Of a DNA stretch of 64,000 nt, positions 53,780 through 62,211 are shown piece after piece; the first letter of the stretch is position 1, and each line of letters opens with the position of its first letter. The notes beneath the pieces are model-generated. The model saw only the letters and a program-made list of their open reading frames with translations, was not told the DNA's origin and did no database searches. The DNA lies in NCBI RefSeq assembly GCF_021531815.1, contig NZ_JADYUM010000005.1, forward strand, positions 103,379 to 167,378, written 5' to 3'. Source of the stretch: Pseudoflavonifractor phocaeensis (GTDB lineage: Bacteria; Bacillota; Clostridia; Oscillospirales; Oscillospiraceae). The position numbers and the translations under genes are program-made.

Positions 53780-55157
53780 CATGCAGATGACCAAGACTCC
53801 CATGCCGGAGCAGGACCCCAATGCCCGCAACGCCAATTTCAAAGAGGTGGCCCTGGGCTACACCCTGGAGCAGGCCATGAATGAGGCCCAGCGGTGTATC
53901 CACTGCAAGAACCCCGCCTGTGTCAGCGGCTGCCCCGTGGGCATCCCCATCCCCGATTTCCTGGCCAAGGTGGCCGAGGGCGACATCGCCGCCGCCTATG
54001 AGATCCTGTCCAACGCCAACGCCCTGCCCGCCATCTCCGGCCGCGTCTGCCCCCAGGAGAACCAGTGCGAGGGCAAGTGTGTCCGTGGCGTCAAGGGCGA
54101 GCCCGTGTCCATCGGCCGTGTGGAGCGCTTCGTGGCCGACTGGGCCGCTGAGAACGGCATCGCCAACGTGGCTACCGCCCCCAAGAACGGCCATAAGGTG
54201 GCTGTCATCGGCTCCGGCCCCGCCGGCCTGACCTGCGCCGGCGAGCTGGCCCGCATGGGCTACTCCGTCTCCGTCTTCGAGGCCTTCCACACTCCCGGCG
54301 GCGTGCTGAGCTACGGCATCCCCGAGTTCCGTCTCCCCAAGGCCATCGTGGCCCGGGAGGTTGCCAACCTGGAGAAGATGGGCGTGGACATCCAGCTGAA
54401 CATGGTCATCGGCAAGGTCCTGACCATCACCGAGCTGTTTGAGATGGGCTATGAGGCCGTCTTCATCGGCTCCGGCGCCGGCCTGCCCATGTTCATGAAG
54501 ATCCCCGGCGAGTCCCTGGTGGGCGTGTACTCCGCCAACGAGTACCTGACCCGCATCAACCTGATGAAGGCCTATAAGGAAGACGCCGAGACCCCCATCC
54601 TCCACAACAAGAAGGTGGCTGTGGTGGGCGGCGGCAACGTGGCCATGGACGCTGCCCGCTGCGCCAAGCGCCTGGGCGCCGAGGTCCATATCGTCTACCG
54701 CCGCTCCGAGGCGGAGCTCCCCGCCCGTGCCGAGGAGGTCCACCACGCCAAGGAGGAGGGCATCATCTTCGACCTGCTCACCAACCCCATCTCCATCGAG
54801 GGGGATGAGAAGAACCACGTCCAGTCCATCACCTGCGTGAAGATGGAGCTGGGCGAGCCCGATGCCTCCGGCCGCCGCCGCCCCGTGGTCATCGAGGGCA
54901 GCGAGTTCAAGACCGAGGTGGACGCCGTCATCATGGCTCTGGGTACCCAGGCCAACAAGATGAGCTATAACGGCACCCCCGGCCTGGAGGAGACCCGCAA
55001 GGGCTGCGTGGCCGCCGACGAGACCGGCGCCACCTCCGTCCCCGGCATCTTTGCCGGCGGTGACGCCGCCACCGGCGCCGCCACTGTCATCCTGGCCATG
55101 GGCGCCGGCAAGCAGGCGGCCAAGTCCATTGACGCGTACATCAAGAACAAGCAGTAA
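53772..55157 (+). CDS. nfnB: NfnB, glutamate-synthase-like NADPH oxidoreductase large subunit
   Basis: A 461-residue flavoprotein like the small subunit of glutamate synthase. N-terminal Cys blocks RCIHCKNPACVSGCPVGIPI and CPQENQCEGKC bind two [4Fe-4S] clusters. GSGPAGLTCAGELARMG binds FAD, GGGNVAMDAARCAKRLGA binds NADPH, and FAGGDAATGAATVILAMGAG is the second FAD motif. The ATG at 53772 lies inside the nfnA end. It could also be annotated as gltD, but no gltB is near and the nfnA partner decides. Confidence 0.88.
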   Translation: MANMQMTKTPMPEQDPNARNANFKEVALGYTLEQAMNEAQRCIHCKNPACVSGCPVGIPIPDFLAKVAEGDIAAAYEILSNANALPAISGRVCPQENQCEGKCVRGVKGEPVSIGRVERFVADWAAENGIANVATAPKNGHKVAVIGSGPAGLTCAGELARMGYSVSVFEAFHTPGGVLSYGIPEFRLPKAIVAREVANLEKMGVDIQLNMVIGKVLTITELFEMGYEAVFIGSGAGLPMFMKIPGESLVGVYSANEYLTRINLMKAYKEDAETPILHNKKVAVVGGGNVAMDAARCAKRLGAEVHIVYRRSEAELPARAEEVHHAKEEGIIFDLLTNPISIEGDEKNHVQSITCVKMELGEPDASGRRRPVVIEGSEFKTEVDAVIMALGTQANKMSYNGTPGLEETRKGCVAADETGATSVPGIFAGGDAATGAATVILAMGAGKQAAKSIDAYIKNKQ

Positions 55158-55174
55158 ATCCCTGTGTTATGATG

Positions 55175-55214
55175 CCAGCGCCCCGCACAAAGCCGTGCGG
55201 GACGCTGGTTTTTT
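55175..55214 (+). terminator. Terminator of nfnAB
   Basis: A 14-bp stem with one mismatch (CCAGCGCCCCGCAC / GTGCGGGACGCTGG) and a TTTTTT tail. Confidence 0.9.
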
Positions 55215-55265
55215 ATCTCTTGCCGGACAACGGCCCAAGTGGGATTTTGCGCTGTGATGTATTGC

Positions 55266-55426
55266 GGCAGGGCGGGGGCAAGCCCCCGCCCTGCCCGTAG
55301 GGCCAGATGCCCTCATCGGGCCGCACTGGGGAGAGCATACTCTGTAGGCGGCACGGTGACGCGCACCTGCGCACAGACCGGCCATCCCACTGTAGGGGCG
55401 GCCCCATGTGGCCACCCACCTGCCCA
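55266..55426. repeat. Modular palindromic intergenic repeat, copy C
   Basis: A perfect 13-bp hairpin (55266-55295) is followed by TAGGGCCAGATGCCC-TCATCGGGCCG (55298-55323). About 55 bases later comes the second module CCGGCCATCCCACTGTAGGG .. CCCCATGTGGCC (55378-55413). Both modules match copy B closely; the spacing differs (9 bases in B), showing that the modules can be arranged independently. Confidence 0.75.
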
Positions 55427-55561
55427 CAATAGCAAAACCACCCAATGTTGTGGCAAAAGTCCAGTTTTTGGGACCGCACTTGAGATAGTATAAAAAACAG
55501 CGGTAAGGCAGCATGCGGGCCTATTTCCGGTTTTTCAGACCCACGCGGGGAATTGGAGCAA

Positions 55562-55597
55562 TAAAAAACGCACTCCGGGAAATATCCCGGAATGCGT
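55562..55597 (-). terminator. Terminator of the 70-residue zinc-ribbon gene
   Basis: Stem ACGCACTCCGGGA / TCCCGGAATGCGT (one mismatch), loop AATA, with TTTTTTAT on the minus strand. Confidence 0.85.
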
Positions 55598-55689
55598 CCG
55601 ACCATATGTGTGTATCAGAAAAAGTCCGGCTCCCGAAACCTGACCCGGCGGAAAAATGCAGCTGCGGGGACCCGGGGGCTGGACCCGGC

Positions 55690-55902
55690 TCACAGCTTGA
55701 AGTCATCGCCGCTGAGACCACCGCCGCGGAACTTGGCGGGGCGGGGGGGCACCCGCTTCAGCGGATCATACTTGAAAGAACGGCAGTGGGAGCCGGCGGC
55801 CATGACCCCCTTTTTGGGGCATACCACCTGGTCCTCACCCATGGTCCGCCCGTGGGCGCAGTAGGTACAGCGGGGCTCGATTTTCTTCTGGAACAGATTC
55901 AT
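55690..55902 (-). CDS. Small four-cysteine zinc-ribbon-like protein
   Basis: A 70-residue protein with CTYC, then CPKKG and HCRSF: two Cys pairs plus His, the layout of a zinc ribbon. The C-terminus (FKYDPLKRVPPRPAKF) is basic and Pro-rich. Related short proteins are common in Clostridia without a known role. ATG at 55902 follows GGGAGAG; a clear promoter and terminator show it is a single-gene unit. Confidence 0.75.
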   Translation of the reverse strand: MNLFQKKIEPRCTYCAHGRTMGEDQVVCPKKGVMAAGSHCRSFKYDPLKRVPPRPAKFRGGGLSGDDFKL

Positions 55903-55933
55903 GGGGGCACTCTCCCTTTCCGTTGCTGATCCT

Positions 55934-55962
55934 ATTATAATGCGCGTCAGCCCAATCTTCAA
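55934..55962 (-). promoter_or_regulatory. Promoter of the zinc-ribbon gene
   Basis: Minus strand TTGAAG (55962-55957), 17 bases, TATAAT (55939-55934). Confidence 0.75.
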
Positions 55963-55977
55963 GTCCAATTCAGCGTG

Positions 55978-57156
55978 TCAGCCCGCGCATATGTGTTTCC
56001 TGTGATTTTTTCTCACCACCCAGGCGGACAGCAGCAGAAAGAGCAGCCAAACCGTCCAGGCCGCGGCTGCCGAGATGGTCAGGGCGCGGTGGAAGTCCAG
56101 TCCGGCGATGGCCTCGGTCTGTTCCGCCAGATAGGCGGAGGCGGGGGCGTCCATGGGCAGCAGCCGGGTCAGCGCGGCGATCAGGAGGGCGGAGAATATA
56201 CCGTGGAGGGACTTGCCCGCCAGATACGTCCCCAGGGACAGGCCGCTGTCCCCCAGGAAAGCCATGACCTGGCAGTGGACGGAGACTCCCGCCCAGCCCA
56301 GCATGAAGGCCGCCATGGACAGCCGCCCGGTGAAGGACCCGGCGGTGAGGGATGACACTCCCGAGGATACCTCCAGCAGTCCGGTGAGCAGCCGTTCCGC
56401 CCATGTCTGGTCGAGGCCCAGGGGGGAGAACAGGGCGGAAAGGACTCCAGCAAGGGCGGTGAGCAGCCCGGAGAGGGTGAGCATCCGGATGGCCACGGTG
56501 AAAAAAAGAATAAAGGCGCAGATGTTCAGGGTGGACTGGAGGGCGCCGGTGATTGACCCGGTAAAGGCGGCGGGGACGCTGACGCTCTGGAACTGGACTC
56601 GGCCGTTTTCCCTCCCCCGGGGCCCTTCTCCGGGGCGGTAGAAGCGGAAAATCAGCCCCACCAGCACGGAGGCGGCCAGATGGCACAGGTAGAGGACCAG
56701 CCCCACCCGGCCGCTGCCGAAGACGCCGGCTCCCACTACGCCGAGAATGAAGGCCGGGCCGCAGTTGTTGCAGAAGGCCAGCAGCCGCTCCGCCTCCGTC
56801 CTGGTACACTGGCCGCTCTGGTACAGGTGGATGGCGGTCCGGGCGCCCACGGGGTACCCGCCCACAAGGCCCAAGGCCAGGGCGGCGGCACAGGAGCCGT
56901 TGACCCGGAACAGGGGTGCCATCACCGGCTCCAGCACATTTCCCAGGTACCGGGACATGCCCAGCTCCACCACCAGGGAGGAGAGCACGAAGAAGGGAAA
57001 CAGGGAGGGGATGATCACGTTGCCGCACAGGCTCAGGCCGTCTTTCATGGCGGCCACGGCCTGCCGGGGCCAGACCACCAGAGAGGCGGCGGCCAGAAGC
57101 AGCCCAACGCCCAGAAACAGGTCACGGTAAGCTTGCTTTCTCAAAAGACGGACCAC
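55978..57156 (-). CDS. ylbJ: Sporulation integral membrane protein YlbJ
   Basis: A 392-residue polytopic membrane protein (about nine helices) of the YlbJ/nucleoside-recognition-domain group. Typical blocks: IIPSLFPFFVLSSLVVELGM, LVGGYPVGARTAIHLYQSG, LLAFCNNCGPAFILGVVG and FTGSITGALQSTLNICAFI. In Bacillus ylbJ is a SigE gene needed for normal spores. GTG at 57156 follows GGGAGG. It is a single gene, with the promoter not obvious. Confidence 0.88.
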   Translation of the reverse strand: MVRLLRKQAYRDLFLGVGLLLAAASLVVWPRQAVAAMKDGLSLCGNVIIPSLFPFFVLSSLVVELGMSRYLGNVLEPVMAPLFRVNGSCAAALALGLVGGYPVGARTAIHLYQSGQCTRTEAERLLAFCNNCGPAFILGVVGAGVFGSGRVGLVLYLCHLAASVLVGLIFRFYRPGEGPRGRENGRVQFQSVSVPAAFTGSITGALQSTLNICAFILFFTVAIRMLTLSGLLTALAGVLSALFSPLGLDQTWAERLLTGLLEVSSGVSSLTAGSFTGRLSMAAFMLGWAGVSVHCQVMAFLGDSGLSLGTYLAGKSLHGIFSALLIAALTRLLPMDAPASAYLAEQTEAIAGLDFHRALTISAAAAWTVWLLFLLLSAWVVRKNHRKHICAG

Positions 57157-57261
57157 GGCGGTACCTCCCTACAGTCTGCAATCGAAAACGGCCTCTCCTC
57201 AAAGGGGCGGGATTCAATATATGAGCAAGGACCCTTCGCCTTGCCTGTCCCGGAAAAAGAA

Positions 57262-57290
57262 TTGCCCTGAGGTGGAAAACTAGGTATAAT
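57262..57290 (+). promoter_or_regulatory. Promoter of the DUF2804-YgjP pair
   Basis: TTGCCC (57262-57267), 17 bases, TATAAT (57285-57290). Confidence 0.75.
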
Positions 57291-57324
57291 ACTTCTACAA
57301 AAGCTGGAAACGAGGTGACGCCCT

Positions 57325-58371
57325 GTGTGGCAGCATGAGATCACACAGCCCATCCCCCTGCTGAACGAAAAGGGGGAGCTGACCCAGGCGGGCTGGGCCA
57401 GAAAGCCCTATCCCGTCTATGACCGGAACGCCGTTAAAGTATCCGCCCTGCGGGTCAAGGAGTGGGACTACTATCTGATATCCAATGGCCGATTTGCCCT
57501 GGCCCTGACGGTGGCGGACAACGGGTATATGGGGTTGGATTCTGTCTCCCTGCTGGACTTTGTGACGGGGCGGCAGGTGACCCGAAGCCCCATGCGGGTC
57601 CTGCCCCTTGGACACACCGGACTGCCCGACTCCGCCGACCGGGGGGTGACGGCCAGCTCCGGGAAGGGCTACGGACTGACCTTCCTGCATACGGACGGAG
57701 AAAAATTGGGTCCGGCCCGGCAGCTGGTGTTCCGAATGGAGGACTTCTGGGAGGGAAAGACCATCCGGGGCAGCGTGACCCTCTTTGACCAGCCGGATGA
57801 GTCTGTGGTGACCTGCACTCCCTTTGACAAGCCGGGACACTTCTATTACAACCGGAAGATCAACTGTCTCCGGGCGTCGGGGCAGGTGGAACTGGGGGAG
57901 GAGACCTATACCTTCTGCCCGGAGGACTCCTTTGCAGTGCTGGACTGGGGCAGGGGGGTGTGGACCTACCGGAACACCTGGTACTGGAGCTCCGCCTCCG
58001 GTCTGGCGGAGGGGGCGCCCTTCGGCTTCAACCTGGGCTATGGCTTTGGAAACGGCTCCGCCGCCACGGAAAACGCCCTGATCTTCGGGGGCAAGGTCCA
58101 TAAGCTGTCCCACGTGAAATTCCATATCCCCGGAAAACCGGGACGGGAGGACTGGCTGTCCCCCTGGACCTTCACCAGTGACAACGGGCGGCTGGAGATG
58201 GAGTTTTCCCCCATTTTGGACCGGGCGGCCTGTACCGATCTGAAAATCCTCAAGTCGGACCAACACCAAGTCTTTGGCCGGTTTACCGGTCGGGCGGTGC
58301 TGGACGGTGGCCGGGTGCTGGAGTTCCGGGACCTGACAGGGTTTGCGGAAAAGGTGGTCAACAGATGGTGA
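57325..58371 (+). CDS. DUF2804 family protein
   Basis: A 348-residue soluble protein of the DUF2804 family. Typical blocks are QPIPLLNEKGELTQAGWARK at the start, KEWDYYLISNGRFALALTVADNGYMG, and SFAVLDWGRGVWTYRNTWYW (the most conserved motif), then GFNLGYGFG. The beta-rich fold resembles lipocalin/AttH-like enzymes; the function is unknown. GTG at 57325 follows CGAGGTGACG. It overlaps the next gene by 7 bases. Confidence 0.85.
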   Translation: MWQHEITQPIPLLNEKGELTQAGWARKPYPVYDRNAVKVSALRVKEWDYYLISNGRFALALTVADNGYMGLDSVSLLDFVTGRQVTRSPMRVLPLGHTGLPDSADRGVTASSGKGYGLTFLHTDGEKLGPARQLVFRMEDFWEGKTIRGSVTLFDQPDESVVTCTPFDKPGHFYYNRKINCLRASGQVELGEETYTFCPEDSFAVLDWGRGVWTYRNTWYWSSASGLAEGAPFGFNLGYGFGNGSAATENALIFGGKVHKLSHVKFHIPGKPGREDWLSPWTFTSDNGRLEMEFSPILDRAACTDLKILKSDQHQVFGRFTGRAVLDGGRVLEFRDLTGFAEKVVNRW

Positions 58372-58991
58372 GCCTGTGTCCCGTCCGGCGGGAGCCTGCG
58401 GAGGAGAACCGGACGGTGGAGACTCCGGGCGGTCCCATCACATACCGGCTGGTCCGGAAGCGGGTGAAGAACCTGAACCTGCGCATCAGCGCGGGGGATG
58501 GGGTGACGCTGTCCGTCCCGTATACCTGTTCCGCCGGACGGGCCGACAAAATGGTGGAGGAGAAGTGGCGCTGGATCACGGAGCACCTGGTCCGGAGTGA
58601 GCAGGCTCCGGAGCTGCCGCCCCTCCCGTCCCGGCAGGAATGTGGGGTGCTGCTGTCCCAGGCCCTGGGGCGGGTGTATCCCCTGGTGGCTCCCCTGGGG
58701 GTGGACATGCCGGAACTGAAGCTGCGGGCCATGCGCAGCCAATGGGGCAACTGCCACTGGCGGCAGGGATACATCACCCTGAACACCGCCCTGGCCCGGT
58801 GTCCCCAGCATCTGCGGGACTATGTGGCCCTCCATGAGCTGGTCCATTTCCTCCACCACGACCACGGTCCCGGGTTCCATGCCCGGATGGACTGCCTGAT
58901 GCCGGAGTGGCGGGGGTACCGGAAGGAATTAAAGGGCTGTGCCGCCGCTCTGGAGCGGGACCAGGCGCGGCCCGGAAAAGCGGAGGACTGA
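58365..58991 (+). CDS. YgjP-like metal-dependent hydrolase (M48/DUF45 group)
   Basis: A 208-residue protein with the zinc motif ALHELVHFLHHDHGPGFH (HExxH plus a downstream His) and upstream RSQWGNCHWRQGYITLN, the signature of YgjP/DUF45 proteins. The ATG at 58365 overlaps the DUF2804 stop codon (ATGGTGA), so the pair is co-translated. The substrate is unknown; relatives include SprT-like proteases. Confidence 0.87.
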   Translation: MVSLCPVRREPAEENRTVETPGGPITYRLVRKRVKNLNLRISAGDGVTLSVPYTCSAGRADKMVEEKWRWITEHLVRSEQAPELPPLPSRQECGVLLSQALGRVYPLVAPLGVDMPELKLRAMRSQWGNCHWRQGYITLNTALARCPQHLRDYVALHELVHFLHHDHGPGFHARMDCLMPEWRGYRKELKGCAAALERDQARPGKAED

Positions 58992-59025
58992 CCGGATTTT
59001 CGGCGGGATAAAAACAGAAAAGAGG

Positions 59026-59054
59026 TTCCGTTTTCCGAGAACCTGTGTTATACT
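59026..59054 (+). promoter_or_regulatory. Possible promoter of the GGDEF gene
   Basis: TTCCGT (59026-59031), 17 bases, TATACT (59049-59054). The -35 is weak. Confidence 0.4.
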
Positions 59055-59120
59055 AAAGTTACATATTCCGGGAAAAGACGCAAATTAAGGAGAAACACGA
59101 CACATAGGGGAGGCGTATCC

Positions 59121-60305
59121 GTGAAGAAGCAGGGGAGGAAGGCAAATTCCATGTCCGTGTTTCATCCCATTGGACGGGTGGATGTTCAGGTCTCGATTTT
59201 TGCCGGGGCCGTGGCGGTCCTGTCCTGCCTGATCACCTTCTTTATATCCTACCATCTGACCTATCACAACATCACCGGCAGCTTGGCGGCCCGGGTCCAG
59301 TCCATCCACAGCTATGCGGAACAGTTTTTGGAGGAGGAGACCTTTTCCGGTATCAGCGAAGCGGGGGATATGGACTCTGAGCTCTATCAACAGACCCACG
59401 ACTTGTTCTATAAGATCAAGGTGGCCACCGGAGTGGAGTATCTTTACACGGCAAAACGGACCGAGGACGGACAGCTGATCTACGTGGTGGACGGCATGGA
59501 CCCCGGTGACGAGGCGTTTCGCCGTCCCGGCGACCCGGTCGAGTCGGAGATCGCCGCCGAACTGGAGCAGGCGCTGGAGGGCGAGGCGGTCTGGCCGGAG
59601 CATATCAAAGATACCCAGTGGGGCAAGGTCTTTGTGGCCTATGTGCCCTTCCGGGGAGCAAACGGTGTGATCGGAGCCGTGGGGGTGGAATTTTCCGCGG
59701 AGTCCCAGTATGATACCTATTTCTGGCTGCGGGTCCTCACGCCGATGATTGCCCTGGTGGTCTGCCTTCTGACGGCCCTGTGCGCGGCGGCCCTGTTCCG
59801 ACGTATCTCCAACCCCACGTTTCAAGACCTGGCCAACACCGACTGGCTCACCGGGCTGAAAAGCCGGAACGCCTATGAGGTGGACGTCAATAACTTAGAC
59901 ACCAGACGCCAGCAGCAGGGTATGGGGATGTGCCTGATGGACCTGGACCATCTGAAATGGGTCAACGACCACTTGGGCCATCAGTCGGGAGATGAATATC
60001 TGCGCTGCGTCTCTGCCGTGATCCGGGACCTGGCGCCCAAAGGGGGCGCGGTCTACCGGATCGGAGGCGATGAGTTTGCCCTGCTGGTCCGGGACATGAC
60101 CCTGGAGACGCTGCGGGATTGGGGGGCGTCGGCCAGCGAGGAGTTTCTCCGCCGGCAGCCCGATTGGAACGCGGACCTGTCCCTGGCTGTAGGCTGCGCC
60201 GTCTTTGAACCGGACCGTGACAGCTCCATGGAGCAGGTCTACCTCCGGGCGGACCGGGAGATGTACGCCCAAAAGCAGGCAAACCACCAGAGACAGAGCA
60301 GATAG
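59121..60305 (+). CDS. Membrane-bound diguanylate cyclase (GGDEF)
   Basis: A 394-residue protein: TM1 at about 23-45, an extracellular sensor of about 160 residues (50-205; a dCACHE-like TAKRTEDGQLIYVVDG block), TM2 at about 208-232 and a cytoplasmic GGDEF domain (DWLTGLKSRNAYEVD, DLDHLKWVNDHLGHQSGD, YRIGGDEFALLV). The active-site GGDEF is intact. The RxxD product-inhibition site expected five residues before it is absent (PKGG). GTG at 59121 follows AGGGGAGG. Confidence 0.92.
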   Translation: MKKQGRKANSMSVFHPIGRVDVQVSIFAGAVAVLSCLITFFISYHLTYHNITGSLAARVQSIHSYAEQFLEEETFSGISEAGDMDSELYQQTHDLFYKIKVATGVEYLYTAKRTEDGQLIYVVDGMDPGDEAFRRPGDPVESEIAAELEQALEGEAVWPEHIKDTQWGKVFVAYVPFRGANGVIGAVGVEFSAESQYDTYFWLRVLTPMIALVVCLLTALCAAALFRRISNPTFQDLANTDWLTGLKSRNAYEVDVNNLDTRRQQQGMGMCLMDLDHLKWVNDHLGHQSGDEYLRCVSAVIRDLAPKGGAVYRIGGDEFALLVRDMTLETLRDWGASASEEFLRRQPDWNADLSLAVGCAVFEPDRDSSMEQVYLRADREMYAQKQANHQRQSR

Positions 60306-60313
60306 CGGACATT

Positions 60314-60337
60314 GGCCCGGGCGCGGCCGCCCGGGCC
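60314..60337 (+). terminator. Terminator of the GGDEF gene
   Basis: A 10-bp GC-rich stem GGCCCGGGCG / CGCCCGGGCC with a short T-containing tail 9 bases after the stop. Confidence 0.6.
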
Positions 60338-60378
60338 TTGTGTCACCCTCGAATTTATCGAAAAACAATAAAAATATA

Positions 60379-60407
60379 TTGACAAACAGATTCTGACGTG
60401 ATAGGAT
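60379..60407 (+). promoter_or_regulatory. Promoter of the DUF2975-HTH cluster
   Basis: TTGACA (60379-60384), 17 bases, TAGGAT (60402-60407), preceded by an A-rich stretch resembling an UP element. Confidence 0.8.
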
Positions 60408-60432
60408 TGGCACACAAAAGGAGGAGATTTCC

Positions 60433-61026
60433 ATGGAAGAAACCGCTGTCCAGCGTCTGGCCAGGGTGTTGAAGCTGTTGGTCACCGCCGTGCTGGTCCT
60501 GAATCTGTTCTGCCTGCTGCTGGTCCCCGGGATCGTGGCCTATGTGTCCGACGGCGGCCCAGATCTGCTGGTCCGGGCCATGAAGGAGGAAGCTGCGATG
60601 TGGCTGGGACAGGGCAACGAAGCGCATTTTCCCATGGCTGTCGTTTTCCTGACCTCCTGGGCTGCCGTTTGGCGGGGAGCGTATACCTCGCTGCTGACCC
60701 TGTTCTACTGGCTGTGCGGTGTCTGCACCGCCCTGATCCTGTGGCAGGCCAAGAAGGTGCTGGACACTATTCTGGCGGGAGAGCCCTTCCAGCTTGCCAA
60801 TGCCAAGGCGCTCAAGGGGGCCGCCATCTGCTGTTGGCTGATCTCGGGCGCAGCTCTGGTTCGTCTGATTCTCTGGCTGTGGATGGAGAGAAACGCGGCG
60901 CCGCTGTTTACCTATAACACGCTGTTTGTCCCGGCCTTTTTCATGGCGGGGCTGCTGTTTCTGGTCATGTCCGCCCTGTTCCGCCAGGCGGCCCAGCTCC
61001 AGGAAGACCAGGACCTGACCATTTGA
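60433..61026 (+). CDS. DUF2975 membrane protein
   Basis: A 197-residue protein with four hydrophobic helices (about 12-36, 66-84, 86-104, 130-150, and 158-178 as a possible fifth), matching DUF2975 (YoaS-like). The loop between helices contains AKKVLDTILAGEPFQLANAKALKG, the most conserved part of the family. DUF2975 genes nearly always come with a small YozG-type Cro/C1 regulator, and one follows here 12 bp later. ATG at 60433 follows AAAGGAGG. Confidence 0.82.
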   Translation: MEETAVQRLARVLKLLVTAVLVLNLFCLLLVPGIVAYVSDGGPDLLVRAMKEEAAMWLGQGNEAHFPMAVVFLTSWAAVWRGAYTSLLTLFYWLCGVCTALILWQAKKVLDTILAGEPFQLANAKALKGAAICCWLISGAALVRLILWLWMERNAAPLFTYNTLFVPAFFMAGLLFLVMSALFRQAAQLQEDQDLTI

Positions 61027-61038
61027 GGGGGCGGGACC

Positions 61039-61260
61039 ATGAGGATCGTTGTCAATCTGGACGTGATGATGGCCAAGCGGAAGATGTCCCTGGGGGAGCT
61101 GGCCCAGAAGGTGGACATCACCATGGCCAACCTGTCCATCCTGAAAAACAATAAGGCCCGGGCCATCCGGTTCTCCACCCTGGAGGCCATCTGCGCCGCC
61201 CTGGACTGCCAGCCGGGGGACATTCTGGAGTTTGTGCCGGATGGGGAGGAGAAGAAATGA
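61039..61260 (+). CDS. YozG-type Cro/C1 HTH regulator
   Basis: A 73-residue DNA-binding protein: MSLGELAQKVDITMANLSIL is the helix-turn-helix and AIRFSTLEAICAALDCQPGDILEF the family end. It probably controls its own operon, whose first gene is the DUF2975 protein. ATG at 61039 follows GGGGGCGGG. Its stop codon overlaps the next start by four bases (ATGA). Confidence 0.88.
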   Translation: MRIVVNLDVMMAKRKMSLGELAQKVDITMANLSILKNNKARAIRFSTLEAICAALDCQPGDILEFVPDGEEKK

Positions 61261-61715
61261 AAAAATGGACGCGAAGGCTTTGGGTCCTCCTGGCCGCCTT
61301 CGCCATTCTGCTGGCGGGCTGGCGGCTGGGCGGGGAGAACCCCCAGGGCAGGGTGACAGCCCGGTTCGAGGCCGACCGCTCCGCTCTGGAGGAATTGGCC
61401 CTCCTGTCCTTAAAGCGGGGAAACACAGAAAATATTGCGCTGCCGAAAGGCTGGCAAGGTATTTCGCTTTATGGAGGAAACACAGATCTCAAGGTGGTGG
61501 AGTTTGCCTTCGGCGGTTCAGGACTTGGCTCCTCCACCGCCTATTGGGGCGTCAATTATGTCCCCGTAGACCGTCCCCTTGGATTCCAGGGAGACGCCTG
61601 GGACCACTGGAAGGTCCGGGGCGAGGGGCGGCTCTATTATGAGCCTGAGGGGGACAACACCTGCTATGTCCAGCGTCTGGCCCCCTGTTGGTACTATTAC
61701 GAGGCGCGGTTTTGA
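61257..61715 (+). CDS. Small exported protein of unknown function
   Basis: A 152-residue protein with an N-terminal membrane or signal segment (LWVLLAAFAILLAGWRLGG) and a beta-type domain rich in Gly/Trp/Tyr (WQGISLYGGNTDLKVVEF, YYEPEGDNTCYVQRLAPCWY). It is translationally coupled to the HTH gene (ATGA). No family is recognised. Confidence 0.65.
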   Translation: MKKWTRRLWVLLAAFAILLAGWRLGGENPQGRVTARFEADRSALEELALLSLKRGNTENIALPKGWQGISLYGGNTDLKVVEFAFGGSGLGSSTAYWGVNYVPVDRPLGFQGDAWDHWKVRGEGRLYYEPEGDNTCYVQRLAPCWYYYEARF

Positions 61716-61794
61716 AGGGAGAAAACAGGAGTGGGCTGCGGACTGCTCCTTATTGGTGGTATTCTGCCGGCCGGATTGACAGAGGAGAATTACC

Positions 61795-62211
61795 ATGAAT
61801 CGTCTGAAAACGTGTTTTGGAGCGGCGGCGCTGTGCCTGTGGCTCCTGGGATCGTCCGGCTGTGGGCTGACACGGTTCTGGCTGCCGGGCAGCGGCGGTG
61901 AGGCGTCCTGCGGCCTGCTGGTGGTCAACGACAGCCGGGAGGCGGTCTACGCCGTTTCGGTGGACTGGGAGGACCGGACCATGGGGGTACAGGACGCCGG
62001 GGGCCGGGCCCTGATGGAGCGGGGAGACGCCCTGAGCTTCCCGCTGGAGGAGGAGACGGGACGGTTTACCATTACCCTGTCCGGGGAAAACGGGCGCACC
62101 TTGGGCCAGGCGTCGGGGAATTACCGGGGCCGGCCCATCTGGCTGACCCTGGAGGAGGACGGAGAGGTGTCGCTGAGAGAGGAGGGGGCCGATGGAATGG
62201 ACGTGGAGTGA
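61795..62211 (+). CDS. Small lipoprotein of unknown function
   Basis: A 138-residue lipoprotein: signal FGAAALCLWLLGSSGC with lipobox GSSGC, then a beta-rich domain (CGLLVVNDSREAVYAVSVDW, GRFTITLSGENGRTLG). ATG at 61795 follows AGAGGAG. The last 20 bases overlap the next gene, coupling the two. The domain resembles a small Ig-like fold, but this is only a pattern judgement. Confidence 0.7.
   Translation: MNRLKTCFGAAALCLWLLGSSGCGLTRFWLPGSGGEASCGLLVVNDSREAVYAVSVDWEDRTMGVQDAGGRALMERGDALSFPLEEETGRFTITLSGENGRTLGQASGNYRGRPIWLTLEEDGEVSLREEGADGMDVE

Larger units (their letters stand above)
55158..55689. other. Intergenic region with two terminators and repeat copy C
   Basis: A 532-bp gap: the nfnB terminator (55175-55214), a 13-bp GC-rich hairpin (GGCAGGGCGGGGG and complement, 55266-55295), repeat copy C (55298-55426) and the terminator of the next minus-strand gene (55562-55597). 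I see no credible gene in it. Confidence 0.7.
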
